Source: Clostridium uliginosum (GTDB lineage: Bacteria; Bacillota; Clostridia; Clostridiales; Clostridiaceae). From it: 64,000 bases of DNA. The notes below the pieces were generated by a model. The model was not told the origin of the DNA and ran no database searches. It worked only from the letters and a program-made list of their open reading frames with translations. Of this stretch, positions 1-8,272 are shown piece by piece. The stretch lies in the NCBI RefSeq assembly GCF_900112485.1, contig NZ_FOMG01000003.1:173857-237856 (forward strand), written 5' to 3'. Position 1 is the stretch's first letter. Each line of letters begins with the position of its first letter. A program made the position numbers and the translations under genes.

Positions 1-2
1 CA

Positions 3-875
3 TTGCCACAAATATTTGTTGCAAAGTATATGGGTGCTGAATTGCCTGGAGTTATAGGAGGAGCTGTATCTATGGGCTTGACTATTGTTATAGCCAATAA
101 GTTCTATAGGAACACAAAAGATCCTCAATACGCAGTTAAAACTGTTTATAAAGGAGAGGAGATTTCACCTAAAAAGGCTCTTTTAGCATGGACTCCTTTT
201 ATACTTTTGTTTTTGTTTATAATTCTATGTTCACCTTTATTTCCTGTTATATATGAGCCATTAGCAGCAGTGAAAACATCTGTTTATATTTATAAAGGCG
301 TAAATGCAAAGCCATATATATTTTCTTGGCTTGTAAGTCCTGGAACTTTGATTATAATAGCTACTTATATTGGAGGAATCATTCAAGGTGTTAAATTTAA
401 AGAGATAACAAGTATTTTATTTAAAACCCTTAAACAAATGTCTAAATCAGTAATTACTATAATTTCCATTGTAGTTTTGGCAAAAATAATGGGGTATAGT
501 GGAATCATTAAATCAATAGCAGGTGTTCTGGTACTTGTAACTGGTAGATTTTATCCATTTATATCCCCTATTATAGGAGCACTTGGAACATTTGTAACAG
601 GAAGTGACACTTCAGCAAATGTTTTATTTGGAGGTCTTCAAGTGGAGGCTGCAAAGTCGATTGGCATAAATCCATATTGGCTTGCAGCAAGTAATGTAAT
701 GGGGGGAACAGCAGGAAAAATGATTTCGCCTCAAAGCATAGCTGTAGCAACTGCTGCTACAGGACTTGCAGGTAGTGAAGGAAAGATATTTAATTCAACT
801 ATAAAAGTATGTTTAGCTTATGTTTTATTTGCAGGATTATTAGTTTTTTCTTGTAAATCATTATTAATATTCTGA
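3..875 (+). CDS. lctP: L-lactate permease family protein, C-terminal part (5' end outside window)
   Basis: Membrane transporter of the LctP/LldP lactate (glycolate) permease family, importing or exporting lactate with protons. The open frame runs in from the window edge, so only about the last 290 residues of a protein usually 500-560 aa long are seen; the TTG at position 3 is not a real start. Visible are several hydrophobic helices and the well-conserved C-terminal stretch with TGSDTSANVLFG, NVMGGTAGKMISPQS and IAVATAATGLAG, typical of the family. Transcription probably ends at a weak hairpin just after the stop codon. Family assignment is firm; substrate (lactate versus another 2-hydroxy acid) is inferred. 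Confidence 0.85.
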   Translation: MPQIFVAKYMGAELPGVIGGAVSMGLTIVIANKFYRNTKDPQYAVKTVYKGEEISPKKALLAWTPFILLFLFIILCSPLFPVIYEPLAAVKTSVYIYKGVNAKPYIFSWLVSPGTLIIIATYIGGIIQGVKFKEITSILFKTLKQMSKSVITIISIVVLAKIMGYSGIIKSIAGVLVLVTGRFYPFISPIIGALGTFVTGSDTSANVLFGGLQVEAAKSIGINPYWLAASNVMGGTAGKMISPQSIAVATAATGLAGSEGKIFNSTIKVCLAYVLFAGLLVFSCKSLLIF

Positions 876-886
876 AAATATATTAA

Positions 887-919
887 TAAATAAGACTATC
901 TAAAATGGTAGTTTTATTT
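887..919 (+). terminator. weak intrinsic terminator after the lactate permease
   Basis: AATAAGACTATC and GGTAGTTTTATT pair around a TAAAAT loop with G-T wobbles; a short T-rich stretch lies in the 3' arm. Twelve bases past the stop codon. Confidence 0.5.
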
Positions 920-954
920 GTATAATATAGAATAATATATAAAGGAAAACCTTA

Positions 955-1009
955 AATATTTTTAAAGTGGATTAATATAACAATATCAACACTATTCTAA
1001 AACATAGCC
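955..1009. repeat. family 2 repeat, internally deleted copy
   Basis: Ends with ATATCAACACTATTCTAAAACATAGCC, read here in short pieces: ATATCAACACTATT followed by CTAAAACATAGCC. This is the same terminus seen at 2005-2043, 45403-45495 and 61045-61334. The left arm keeps TTTTTAAAGTGGATTAATATA, resembling the left arm of the 61 kb copy, so this looks like two termini with the interior lost. Confidence 0.65.
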
Positions 1010-1120
1010 AAATTTTAAAAGATAATAAAGTAATTACTGGAATTTTGTATACTATTTTCGGTATAATATAGTTAAATTATAGCCATATATTAAAAGAGAT
1101 GTAAGTGAGGATATAGAATT

Positions 1121-1960
1121 ATGACAGGACTTGTACTAGAGGGAGGAGCATTTAGAGGTCTTTTTACAGCAGGGGTTTTAGATGCATTAATAGATATAGA
1201 AGCTGAGATAAAATATATAGTTGGAGTATCTGCAGGAGTTACTAATGGATATTCTTTTGTTTCAAAGCAAAGAGGAAGAAATTTAGAAATTATGAATAGG
1301 TTTATTGATAATAAAAGATATATTGGATATGGAAACTTAATTAAATTCAGATCTTTAATGGATATGGATTTTGTTTTTGATGAAATACCCAATAAACTTT
1401 GTCCTTTTGATTATAAATCTTTTAATGAATTTGATGGGAAAGTACTTGCAGGAGGATTTAATATCGAAACTGGAAAAGTTGATTATTTTGACCAAGATAG
1501 TTTAGATGAGAAAAATTTAATATTAAGAGCTAGTTGCTCAATACCAATGTTATTTCCATTTGTAAAGATAAAAGATAGTTATTATGCTGATGGTGGTCTT
1601 TTGGATCCTATACCTGTTGCCAAATCAATAAGTGATGGTAATGATAAAAATATAATAATATTAACAAGAAATTATGGATATAGAAAAAAAGAATCAAAAA
1701 CTAATAATATAGCTTATAAAGTTTATAAGAAGAAGTATCCTAAATTAGCTAATGTATTAAAAAATAGATATATTATATATAATAAACAGCTTGATTATTG
1801 TAAAGAATTAGAAGATAAAGGACAAGCACTGGTTATTCGTCCAACTGTAGATATGAATATAGGTCGTTTTGAAAGAGATAGGCTTAGATTAAAAGAAATT
1901 TATGATAATGGATATGATGAGATTATTAAGAATAAAGATAAAATAATTAACTTTCTGTAA
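1121..1960 (+). CDS. patatin-like phospholipase (YjjU/RssA type)
   Basis: Cytosolic serine lipid acyl hydrolase of the patatin family, about 279 aa, the usual length of single-domain bacterial members. Seen directly: the oxyanion-hole glycine motif EGGAFRG (residues 7-13), the nucleophile elbow GVSAG with Ser37, and the catalytic aspartate in DGGLLDP (Asp157), giving a complete Ser-Asp dyad. The protein resembles the YjjU branch. The ATG at 1121 is preceded by a modest GTGAGG ribosome site. It is monocistronic and lies between two same-orientation family 2 repeat ends (955-1009 and 2005-2043). The physiological substrate cannot be told from sequence. Confidence 0.88.
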   Translation: MTGLVLEGGAFRGLFTAGVLDALIDIEAEIKYIVGVSAGVTNGYSFVSKQRGRNLEIMNRFIDNKRYIGYGNLIKFRSLMDMDFVFDEIPNKLCPFDYKSFNEFDGKVLAGGFNIETGKVDYFDQDSLDEKNLILRASCSIPMLFPFVKIKDSYYADGGLLDPIPVAKSISDGNDKNIIILTRNYGYRKKESKTNNIAYKVYKKKYPKLANVLKNRYIIYNKQLDYCKELEDKGQALVIRPTVDMNIGRFERDRLRLKEIYDNGYDEIIKNKDKIINFL

Positions 1961-2004
1961 GAATAATGTGAATTATTATTTATAGAACATCAGATATTTA
2001 GTCT

Positions 2005-2043
2005 TATTATATTAAAATATCAACACTATTTTAAAACATAGCC
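2005..2043. repeat. family 2 repeat terminus
   Basis: TATTATATTAAAATATCAA followed by CACTATTTTAAAACATAGCC matches the right end of family 2 elements and lies in the same orientation as the copy before the patatin gene. Confidence 0.65.
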
Positions 2044-2067
2044 ATTAAAACAAATAGAAAGTATGGT

Positions 2068-2108
2068 AAAAGAATGTTTTAGTTAATATAAAATTAGAAC
2101 ATTCTTTT
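2068..2108 (+). terminator. intrinsic terminator
   Basis: AAAAGAATGTT and AACATTCTTTT form an 11-bp perfect stem with a T-run in the 3' arm; it serves the patatin gene. Confidence 0.75.
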
Positions 2109-2528
2109 TTATATGATATTTTTTTGATTGTTTATATTATTATAACCCGTTGTGCCAGTTAAAATAGTAAGCACAAATTTTCAATGGCTACTTCGCAATT
2201 GTATATTATATATTCTTACTTTAGCTATTTATTTGGAGATGACGTATATAGCTTATAATGAGATCCATAAATTTAACTATTACAAGGAGTTATTATAATA
2301 ATAAAACAAGACAATTTTAAGAGATAGTTATTCATAAAAAATAGAAGTTATCCACAATAAATAATAAAATTTTAAATTATATGTGGATAAGTTAAACAAA
2401 ATAGTATTTACAATAGTGAAACATAAAAATATAAATGTTAGTTGACTTAAATGTAATGTGTATATAAAATCAGTTTTGGAGATATATCTTAGTGATAAAA
2501 TTACATATAAAAAAGGAGAAATGGTTAC
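2109..2528. other. intergenic region with DnaA-box pair and repeat fragment
   Basis: There is no gene here. Bases 2174-2212 resemble the interior of family 2 elements (a TCAATGGCTACTTCGCAATTG-like core; compare 45437-45463 and 61287-61310). Positions 2348-2356 (TTATCCACA) and 2382-2390 (TGTGGATAA) are two perfect DnaA-box 9-mers in inverted orientation, 25 bp apart. The remainder is AT-rich leader of the next gene. Confidence 0.5.
2348..2390. promoter_or_regulatory. inverted pair of consensus DnaA boxes
   Basis: TTATCCACA (2348-2356) and TGTGGATAA (2382-2390) each match the DnaA-box consensus exactly. They could bind DnaA or simply form a hairpin. No oriC-like cluster or DNA unwinding element is recognisable beyond general AT-richness. 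Confidence 0.45.
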
Positions 2529-3773
2529 TTGAGTGAAAAACAGTATTATTCTAATAAAGAAAAAAATAAAAATGAGGAATTAGGTGAAAATAAATACAAA
2601 GAAGATTTGATTGATGATTCACCCGATTTATACGAAGATATGGTTGAGGACCTATTTGATAAGTTCGCAAACAAAATGGATAGGATGTTTATTAAAGGTA
2701 TATATTCCTTTGATATAAAAGAATTATTAAATTGTCTATCTAAAGAGTCAACATATACTATAGCTAAAAATCTTGGAATGATTAAAATATCAACTTTAAA
2801 TAAAGATAGCTTAATTGATAAAGTTCTTAGTGAATATAAAACATTAATTGAAAAACAAATGATTTTTTTTGAAGAAGAAAGATATAAAATTTTGAAGAGT
2901 TATGTTGATAATGGTGGTATAAAAATTTTTGATGAAATTGATGAAGATGAGATAAAGAAAAGTGCATATTTTATGCGACGAGGAATTATTTTTCCATCTC
3001 TAAAGGATGGAAAAGCAGTATTTTTAATGCCGGAAGTACTACAAAATTTAATTAAAGAAAAAAATACATTGGAATATAGAAATATAATAAAAGGTAATAG
3101 TGAAGTACTAAGTCTTTATAGAGGAATGAATAAAGCATATGGTGTTGTTAAAATAAATGATATTAAAGAAATATTTAAAAGATATACTATCAATCATTTA
3201 GAAAATTATCAAGTAGAAGAATTGATAAGAGAAGGACAATATTATTATAATGAATATAGACAAGAGGAAATGTTTTTTATAAATAATCAAATAGAGAATT
3301 ACAAGGAATTAGTAGATACTATAGATAAAGACGAGAATTTAGAATATGCTAGGATTACAAAGGAAGAGTTGATTAGCATGTTATATGAAGATTGGCTTTA
3401 TAAAACTAAATTTGGAAAAGCATTTTATAAAGAGTTTACAAACACATTTGAAATTACTAAAGATATGGTAATAAATATTATGAAAGATTTAGCTTTAGAT
3501 ATTCAAGAAAATGAACTAAAAGAAACTATAAGTGGAATGTTAGAATTAATGGATGAAAGTAATAAGAATATTAAAGATTACATGAGTAATGTTATTAGTA
3601 AGTTTATTAGTAATATTAGAATTTGGAAGTATAAAGGTGCTAGTATTAATGAAAGAAGAGGAAATATAACTACTGTAAAAACAGAAAAGTCTGTAGGTAG
3701 AAATGATCTTTGCATATGTGGTAGTGGTAAGAAATTTAAAAAATGTTGTGGAAAAACTAATAAGGCATATTAA
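2529..3773 (+). CDS. SEC-C motif protein of unknown function
   Basis: A 414-aa soluble acidic protein ending in a SEC-C zinc-binding motif: GRNDLCICGSGKKFKKCC, with Cys395, Cys397, Cys406 and Cys407 forming C-x-C-x8-C-C. SEC-C modules occur at the C-terminus of SecA and of many unrelated proteins, where they bind zinc and often contact ribosomes or SecB-type partners. The first ~385 residues are helical and charged and are not recognised. The start is TTG: AAAAGGAG lies 9 nt upstream, while the nearby ATG at 2521 runs into a stop after three codons. The last codons (GCA TAT TAA) fall inside the left end of a family 1 repeat, so the native C-terminus has been replaced or trimmed. Confidence 0.8.
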   Translation: MSEKQYYSNKEKNKNEELGENKYKEDLIDDSPDLYEDMVEDLFDKFANKMDRMFIKGIYSFDIKELLNCLSKESTYTIAKNLGMIKISTLNKDSLIDKVLSEYKTLIEKQMIFFEEERYKILKSYVDNGGIKIFDEIDEDEIKKSAYFMRRGIIFPSLKDGKAVFLMPEVLQNLIKEKNTLEYRNIIKGNSEVLSLYRGMNKAYGVVKINDIKEIFKRYTINHLENYQVEELIREGQYYYNEYRQEEMFFINNQIENYKELVDTIDKDENLEYARITKEELISMLYEDWLYKTKFGKAFYKEFTNTFEITKDMVINIMKDLALDIQENELKETISGMLELMDESNKNIKDYMSNVISKFISNIRIWKYKGASINERRGNITTVKTEKSVGRNDLCICGSGKKFKKCCGKTNKAY

Positions 3774-3922
3774 AGAAAATAACAGTCGATTATGTGATGT
3801 ATATTTTGTGCTATACCAAGAGAGGTAGTACTTTTATAGTATTAACTATAAGGGAATTATATGGACAAGGCATGGTACAAGATATACTAACATATTGATT
3901 AGTTATTTTTTTAGAATATGCC
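3764..3922. repeat. family 1 inverted-repeat element (subtype b)
   Basis: Left end GGCATATTAAAGAAAATAAC, right end GATTAGTTATTTTTTTAG followed by AATATGCC. It is flanked on both sides by TAA, and its left end overlaps the 3' end of the SEC-C gene. The 159-bp interior contains no ORF. Confidence 0.75.
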
Positions 3923-3962
3923 TAAATAATCTACATTTATCCGATAGTTATCACCCGTAACA

Positions 3963-4061
3963 CTCCTACTTCTATAAGTGGGAGATAAAAGCTGAATGCT
4001 CATTATATAACGATTTCTAAGTTTCAGATAGAGTCTAAAACCCAACTGAGACTTAGAAATC
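3963..4061. other. two adjacent hairpins, possible remnant of an IS200/IS605-type end
   Basis: CTCCTACTT and AAGTGGGAG (3963-3984) form a small 9-bp hairpin with a CTAT loop. Then GATTTCTAAGTTTCAG (4012-4027) pairs with CTGAGACTTAGAAATC (4046-4061) in a 16-bp stem with one G-T. A short subterminal hairpin of this style is characteristic of IS200/IS605 and TnpB elements, but no transposase or TnpB gene is present. The identification is tentative. Confidence 0.35.
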
Positions 4062-4172
4062 TATTTATATTAGATGCTGGAATATAATTACACTCATAAA
4101 TTTAATTGAAACCTATACAGTTTTGATTTTACAGACGATATAATAATATACAGAGAAAGAAGGTGTTTTAAA

Positions 4173-5222
4173 GTGAAAAAAATGATAAGAAATATAGCAC
4201 TTGTACTAATAGTAATAACAAACATAACATTAATCACAACATTACCTGCATTTGCAAGTGAAAGCTTTTATGATGCACAAGATTTAGAAAACAGTATGTA
4301 TAATCATTTACAGAATTGGGATGAAAATTTTGAATTTTCTTATGATGGGAATGATACTATGGATTTATTAAAAAGTGCGTCTGAAAATGATGATTATTTA
4401 GAAAGATCTATTGATAAATTTAAAATATTAAAAAGAAATTCAGAATATATAGCTGAAGTAACTTATAGAACAACAAAAGAACAAGAAAATTACATAGATT
4501 CAGAATTGAAAAGAATAGTAAACAATATGATTGATCCTAATATGAGTGATATTGATAAGGTAAAAACAATAAATGATTACATAGTAAAAATATATAAATA
4601 TGATTATAGCCTTAAATCAGATAATGTATATTCTGCATTAACAACAGGGACAACCATATGTCAAGGTTACGCCATGACAGCGTATAAAATGTTTAAACTT
4701 GCCGGAATAGAATGTAGAATTGTAGTTGGAACTATTAATGGTGGCCCTCATGGCTGGAATTTAGTTAAAATTAATGGAAATTGGTATCATTTAGATATAA
4801 CCAATAATGATAGTATAATTAGAGATAAGTATTTGCTTATAAGTGATAACTTTTTAGCAAGCAATGGTTTTAGCTGGGATAGGACAAAGTATCCATCAGC
4901 TAATTATAGTTATTATAGTTCTTCAATGGCATACATTGATTATAATAATGATAAAGAGAGTGATATTTCAGAATATTATAATGGTGGACATTGGTATAAT
5001 CAAAATAATTCATGGTATTTTAAGAGGAATTCAGGAGAAAATGCTACTAATTGGTTTAAAGACAATGATAATTGGTATTATTTAGGACGAGACGGTAAAA
5101 TGCAAATTGGATGGATATATGATAAAGGTAATTGGTATTATTGTTGGTCAAATGGAATTATGGCTACAAGTACTAAAGTTAATGGTTATACTTTAAATGA
5201 ACATGGTGCTTGGATAGCATAA
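4173..5222 (+). CDS. secreted transglutaminase-like protein with C-terminal cell-wall-binding repeats
   Basis: Exported 349-aa protein. A signal peptide (Lys/Arg N-terminus, hydrophobic residues ~8-24) ends with AFA before Ser29. The central transglutaminase/protease fold carries a complete Cys-His-Asp triad: Cys163 in TTICQGYA, His193 in GGPHGWN and Asp208 in YHLDIT. The last ~80 residues hold aromatic repeats of the cell-wall-binding kind (NSWYF, WFKDNDNWYYLG, GNWYYCWSNGIM), which anchor proteins to wall teichoic acids or glycans. Start is GTG after an AAGAAGG site. The activity is probably protein- or peptide-directed at the cell surface; cross-linking versus hydrolysis cannot be decided. 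The TAA stop abuts the next family 1 repeat. Confidence 0.85.
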   Translation: MKKMIRNIALVLIVITNITLITTLPAFASESFYDAQDLENSMYNHLQNWDENFEFSYDGNDTMDLLKSASENDDYLERSIDKFKILKRNSEYIAEVTYRTTKEQENYIDSELKRIVNNMIDPNMSDIDKVKTINDYIVKIYKYDYSLKSDNVYSALTTGTTICQGYAMTAYKMFKLAGIECRIVVGTINGGPHGWNLVKINGNWYHLDITNNDSIIRDKYLLISDNFLASNGFSWDRTKYPSANYSYYSSSMAYIDYNNDKESDISEYYNGGHWYNQNNSWYFKRNSGENATNWFKDNDNWYYLGRDGKMQIGWIYDKGNWYYCWSNGIMATSTKVNGYTLNEHGAWIA

Positions 5223-5380
5223 GGCATTTCTAAATAAATAACTAGTCAGTTTTCTTATCTTTTTTGTACTACACTGAGTCAGCAAAGTTAGTTAATAATA
5301 GTAGTATTAACTGACGTTACTTCCTTGTCTAGTTCAAAAAATCTTAAGAATATTTGACTAGTTATTTATTTTATAATGCC
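5223..5380. repeat. family 1 inverted-repeat element (subtype a, reverse orientation)
   Basis: GGCATTTCTAAATAAATAAC at the left, GACTAGTTATTTATTTTATA then ATGCC at the right; 158 bp. Its reverse complement aligns with the copies at 10511, 44251 and 58265. The stop codon TAA of the upstream gene is the left flank, and TAA also follows the right end. Confidence 0.85.
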
Positions 5381-5489
5381 TAATATTGATATTTATGAAG
5401 AAAATAATATATGTAATAGATTGTTTTTTCACAAATGTTAATATTTCTACATATATTAAATTAATATCATTACATGGAGTTGAAAACGC

Positions 5490-6557
5490 GTGATATACGG
5501 GCTGATTTTAGCTGGAGGTAAAGGCAGTAGACTATATCCTCTCTCAAGAGCCAATCAACCAAAACAATTTTTAAAGGTTATTAATAACAAGAGTTTTTTA
5601 GTTAATACGGTAGATAGAGTGAAGCCTTTAATAGATAAAGACAATATTTATGTTGTAACTAATAAAGATTATGAAAATAAGATAAAAGAAGAACTTGTAG
5701 AAATTAATAAAGACAATATTTTTATAGAACCTGCGAATAAAGAAACTGCTACTTGCATAGGTCTTTCAGCAGTTAAACTATTAAAGCAAGATGCTGATGC
5801 AGTAATGGTAGTATTACCATCAGATCATTATATTCAAGGGGAAAAACAATATACTGATACTTTATGTCAAGCCGTAGAAATGGCAAACAGAAGAAGGTGC
5901 ATAGTAACTTTAGGTATAGAACCAACTCGTCCAGAAACAGGCTATGGGTATATTGAAATGGGCGATAGGACTAGTGGTAATATATCCACTTATAGAATAG
6001 CTAGATTTACTGAAAAACCTAATTTAGAGGTAGCAAAGGATTTCATGTTAAAGGGCACTTATTTATGGAATTCCGGAATGTTTGTTTTTAGAGCTGATGT
6101 TATATTAAGAGAAATAGAAAAATATCTTCCAAAGATGCACAAGCCTTTGATGGAAATATATAAGCATATTGGAGAAGATGATGAGGAAGAGGTTACTAAA
6201 GAACAGTATGATCTTATTGATGGAATATCTATAGATTTTGGAGTTATGCAAAAAACAAGAAAAGCATATGTAATAAAGTGTGATTTTAATTGGGATGATA
6301 TCGGAAGTTTCAGTGCATTAAGTAGATTTTTGGAGATATATAGAAATAACAATATATCTAAAAATGTATATGTTGAAGAATGTGAGAATTGTTCTGTTTT
6401 TGGAGGAAAAAATTTAGTAATTGGATTTGGAGTAAAGGATTTGGTAATAGTAGATGCAGGAGATGTAATACTTGTAATGGATAAAAATAAAGATCAAGAA
6501 ATAAAGCATTTATTAAATAAGTTAAGTGATGAAAATGAATATAAAAAGTTTCTGTGA
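5490..6557 (+). CDS. manC: mannose-1-phosphate guanylyltransferase
   Basis: Makes GDP-mannose from mannose-1-P and GTP for polysaccharide or glycoprotein synthesis. The nucleotidyltransferase signature LAGGKGSRLYPLSR is at residues 7-20, with LPSDHYI and the FTEKPN sugar-phosphate motif further on. At 355 aa it has the nucleotidyltransferase domain and a short left-handed beta-helix, without the phosphomannose-isomerase domain of the longer bifunctional enzymes. Start is GTG, with TGGAG about 11 nt upstream; the ORF has no better start. It is a single gene ending in its own terminator. Confident in family; GDP-mannose versus a related NDP-sugar is family inference. Confidence 0.85.
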   Translation: MIYGLILAGGKGSRLYPLSRANQPKQFLKVINNKSFLVNTVDRVKPLIDKDNIYVVTNKDYENKIKEELVEINKDNIFIEPANKETATCIGLSAVKLLKQDADAVMVVLPSDHYIQGEKQYTDTLCQAVEMANRRRCIVTLGIEPTRPETGYGYIEMGDRTSGNISTYRIARFTEKPNLEVAKDFMLKGTYLWNSGMFVFRADVILREIEKYLPKMHKPLMEIYKHIGEDDEEEVTKEQYDLIDGISIDFGVMQKTRKAYVIKCDFNWDDIGSFSALSRFLEIYRNNNISKNVYVEECENCSVFGGKNLVIGFGVKDLVIVDAGDVILVMDKNKDQEIKHLLNKLSDENEYKKFL

Positions 6558-6592
6558 AAAATGTTTTAATTATAACAATATACGCAAATGAA

Positions 6593-6660
6593 AGAGCGTT
6601 AAAAAAGTATAATATGAACTATTATTCAGTTGTAGTTTATACTTTTTAGCACTCTTATTT
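6593..6660 (+). terminator. intrinsic terminator after manC
   Basis: An AGAGCGTTAAAAAAGTATAA arm pairs with TTATACTTTTTAGCACTCT, followed by TATTTTTCTT. Confidence 0.6.
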
Positions 6661-7133
6661 TTCTTAGAAGAGGAATACAGGAGAGTGGAAATAATTAAGC
6701 TATATATATTCTAAAAATCATTGTTCATTTGAATTTATTCAGTATATCTATTATTTATTTAGATATTAACCATATAAATATAATATTTTTAATATATAAC
6801 TTAATTAGTTAGATGTCCTTAAGTCCAATTCTTTAGCATGCTGAACAATATGTAGCAATATCAACATATATTTAAAACAGTGCGAAAGCATAAAGTAAAT
6901 TAATGTGAATAAAATTTTTTAGAATACATATATTTAACTTAAATAATGTATCTTAATATAATTACCATAAAATAATTGCAATAAAATTATTGTAAAAATA
7001 TGAATATAATATTATTATAAATATATATTAATAAGTGATTCATAATATCTCTTAATTAATATATATTATTTTTTTGATAAGGGTATTAAAAGTATATGAG
7101 ATGAGAATATTGAGAGGATGTGGTATTAAATTG
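6661..7133. other. AT-rich intergenic region
   Basis: No gene is seen. Bases 6852-6884 resemble a decayed family 2 terminus (CAATATCAACATATATTTAA then AACAGTGCG). The rest is nearly pure A/T and holds nothing else I can support. Confidence 0.4.
6852..6884. repeat. decayed family 2 repeat terminus
   Basis: AGCAATATCAACATATATTT followed by AAAACAGTGCG. It compares best with the right end of the 29122-29267 copy, which also reads AAAACAGCG. Confidence 0.45.
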
Positions 7134-7715
7134 ATGATTAATACTCATAAACTTGTTGGGGAAAATATTTTTAATTATGCAAATAGTAAGAGTGTTTACT
7201 TAATTAATGATTATAGATTTATATGGGGAAATATAAAGCCAGATTGTGTATCAAAATATAAACTAATGAAACATTATTTTAATGAAAGTATAGATATTAT
7301 AATTTCAAAAATAATAAAGTTAGCTTCATTATCACTAGAGGATATTTATTATAAACTTTCTGTTAATAAATTTAGTGAAGAATTAGGAGTTATATGTCAT
7401 TTTTTATGTGATTATTTTTGTGCTCCACATTACTATAGATGGGAATTTAAGAGTACGAGTCAAGTTAAAAATCATATGATGTATGAAAAAGATTTAGCAA
7501 AGGTAGCTAAAAAATTTAAACCAACAGGAATTATAACTTCAAACATAACAGTGAATAATGTTAAAGAGTTTATATTAGATTTACAAGAACAATATAAAGG
7601 ATCATTAGATTATAAAAATGATTTGACTTACTCATATTATGTTTGCGACAGTGTAGTAAATATGATTTTAAATAATGTATTTTTAAATGAGAATAAAGTA
7701 ATTAAAGCAATTTAG
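7134..7715 (+). CDS. zinc-dependent phospholipase C-like protein
   Basis: About 193 aa, resembling the zinc-dependent phospholipase C / S1-P1-nuclease-like fold. The candidate metal ligands are His4 in INTHKLVG, KPDC, KHYF, the VICHFLCDYFCAPH helix and KNHMMYE, spaced as in clostridial members of this family. There is no signal peptide, unlike secreted alpha-toxin-type enzymes, so it is a cytosolic relative and activity is unproven. The frame is open from 7074, but GAGAGG at 7113-7118 points to TTG 7131 or ATG 7134. The stop codon TAG overlaps the start of a 33-bp family 1 mini-repeat. Confidence 0.65.
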   Translation: MINTHKLVGENIFNYANSKSVYLINDYRFIWGNIKPDCVSKYKLMKHYFNESIDIIISKIIKLASLSLEDIYYKLSVNKFSEELGVICHFLCDYFCAPHYYRWEFKSTSQVKNHMMYEKDLAKVAKKFKPTGIITSNITVNNVKEFILDLQEQYKGSLDYKNDLTYSYYVCDSVVNMILNNVFLNENKVIKAI

Positions 7716-7747
7716 GCATATTGACTTGTTATTTATTTCAATATGCC
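7715..7747. repeat. family 1 mini-repeat (33 bp)
   Basis: GGCATATTGACTTGTTATTT followed by ATTTCAATATGCC. It has both termini of the family but essentially one arm, so it is a deletion product. It begins within the stop codon of the upstream gene. Confidence 0.65.
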
Positions 7748-7760
7748 TTAAGTACTTGTA

Positions 7761-7798
7761 AAAAAATTCGTCTTAATAATTTAGGCGAATTTTTTTTA
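7761..7798 (+). terminator. intrinsic terminator
   Basis: AAAAAATTCGTCT and AGGCGAATTTTTTT around a TAATAATTT loop, with a long T-run. It separates the phospholipase-like gene from the cad operon. Confidence 0.85.
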
Positions 7799-7817
7799 TT
7801 TTATTTATTAAAACTTG

Positions 7818-7846
7818 TTGCATAAATAAAATAAAATGCATATAAT
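7818..7846 (+). promoter_or_regulatory. cad operon promoter
   Basis: TTGCAT at 7818-7823 and TATAAT at 7841-7846 with 17-bp spacing, directly upstream of the ArsR-type operator. Confidence 0.75.
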
Positions 7847-7852
7847 ACAATT

Positions 7853-7880
7853 AAACATATGAACAGATGAACATATGTTT
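7853..7880. promoter_or_regulatory. ArsR/SmtB-type operator of the cad operon
   Basis: AAACATATG (7853-7861) and CATATGTTT (7872-7880) form a perfect 9-bp inverted repeat centred just downstream of the -10 box, where a CadC-type repressor would block initiation. It also contains two TGAACA half-sites, the motif common to SmtB/CadC operators. Confidence 0.7.
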
Positions 7881-7894
7881 CAAGGAGGGGTATT

Positions 7895-8260
7895 ATGATT
7901 AAAGAAAATATAAATGTTGAAAGTTGTAGTTGCAATACAATTCACGAGGATACAGTAATAAAGGTTAAGGATTTACTGCCACAAGATGAAATTCTATATG
8001 ACCTAGCAGAATTATTTAAAGCGTTTGGTGATTCTACTAGGGTAAAGATACTATGTGCTTTATTTGAATCAGATATGTGTGTATGTGATTTAGCAGCAGT
8101 TTTAGGAATAACTCAATCTGCAGTGTCTCATCAATTAAGGACCTTAAAAGCTTCAAGGCTTGTAAAGTTTAGAAGAGCTGGTAAGGTTGTTTATTATTCA
8201 TTAGAAGATGAACATATAAAACATATATTCAATGAAGGATTTAAACATATTATTGAGTAG
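7895..8260 (+). CDS. cadC: ArsR/SmtB-family metal-responsive repressor, CadC type
   Basis: Dimeric winged-helix repressor that leaves DNA when it binds Cd, Pb or Zn. The 121-aa chain has the recognition helix region TQSAVSHQLRTLKASRLV (residues 73-90). It appears to carry both known metal sites: a thiolate site from the N-terminal pair Cys11/Cys13 plus Cys62/Cys64 in DMCVCDLA, and the C-terminal zinc site Asp105, His107, His118, Glu121 with the spacing seen in CzrA. A strong AAGGAGGGG precedes ATG 7895. It is followed 12 nt later by the efflux ATPase it should control, and a palindrome overlaps its own promoter region. Confidence 0.88.
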   Translation: MIKENINVESCSCNTIHEDTVIKVKDLLPQDEILYDLAELFKAFGDSTRVKILCALFESDMCVCDLAAVLGITQSAVSHQLRTLKASRLVKFRRAGKVVYYSLEDEHIKHIFNEGFKHIIE

Positions 8261-8272
8261 GAGATGATGTAA

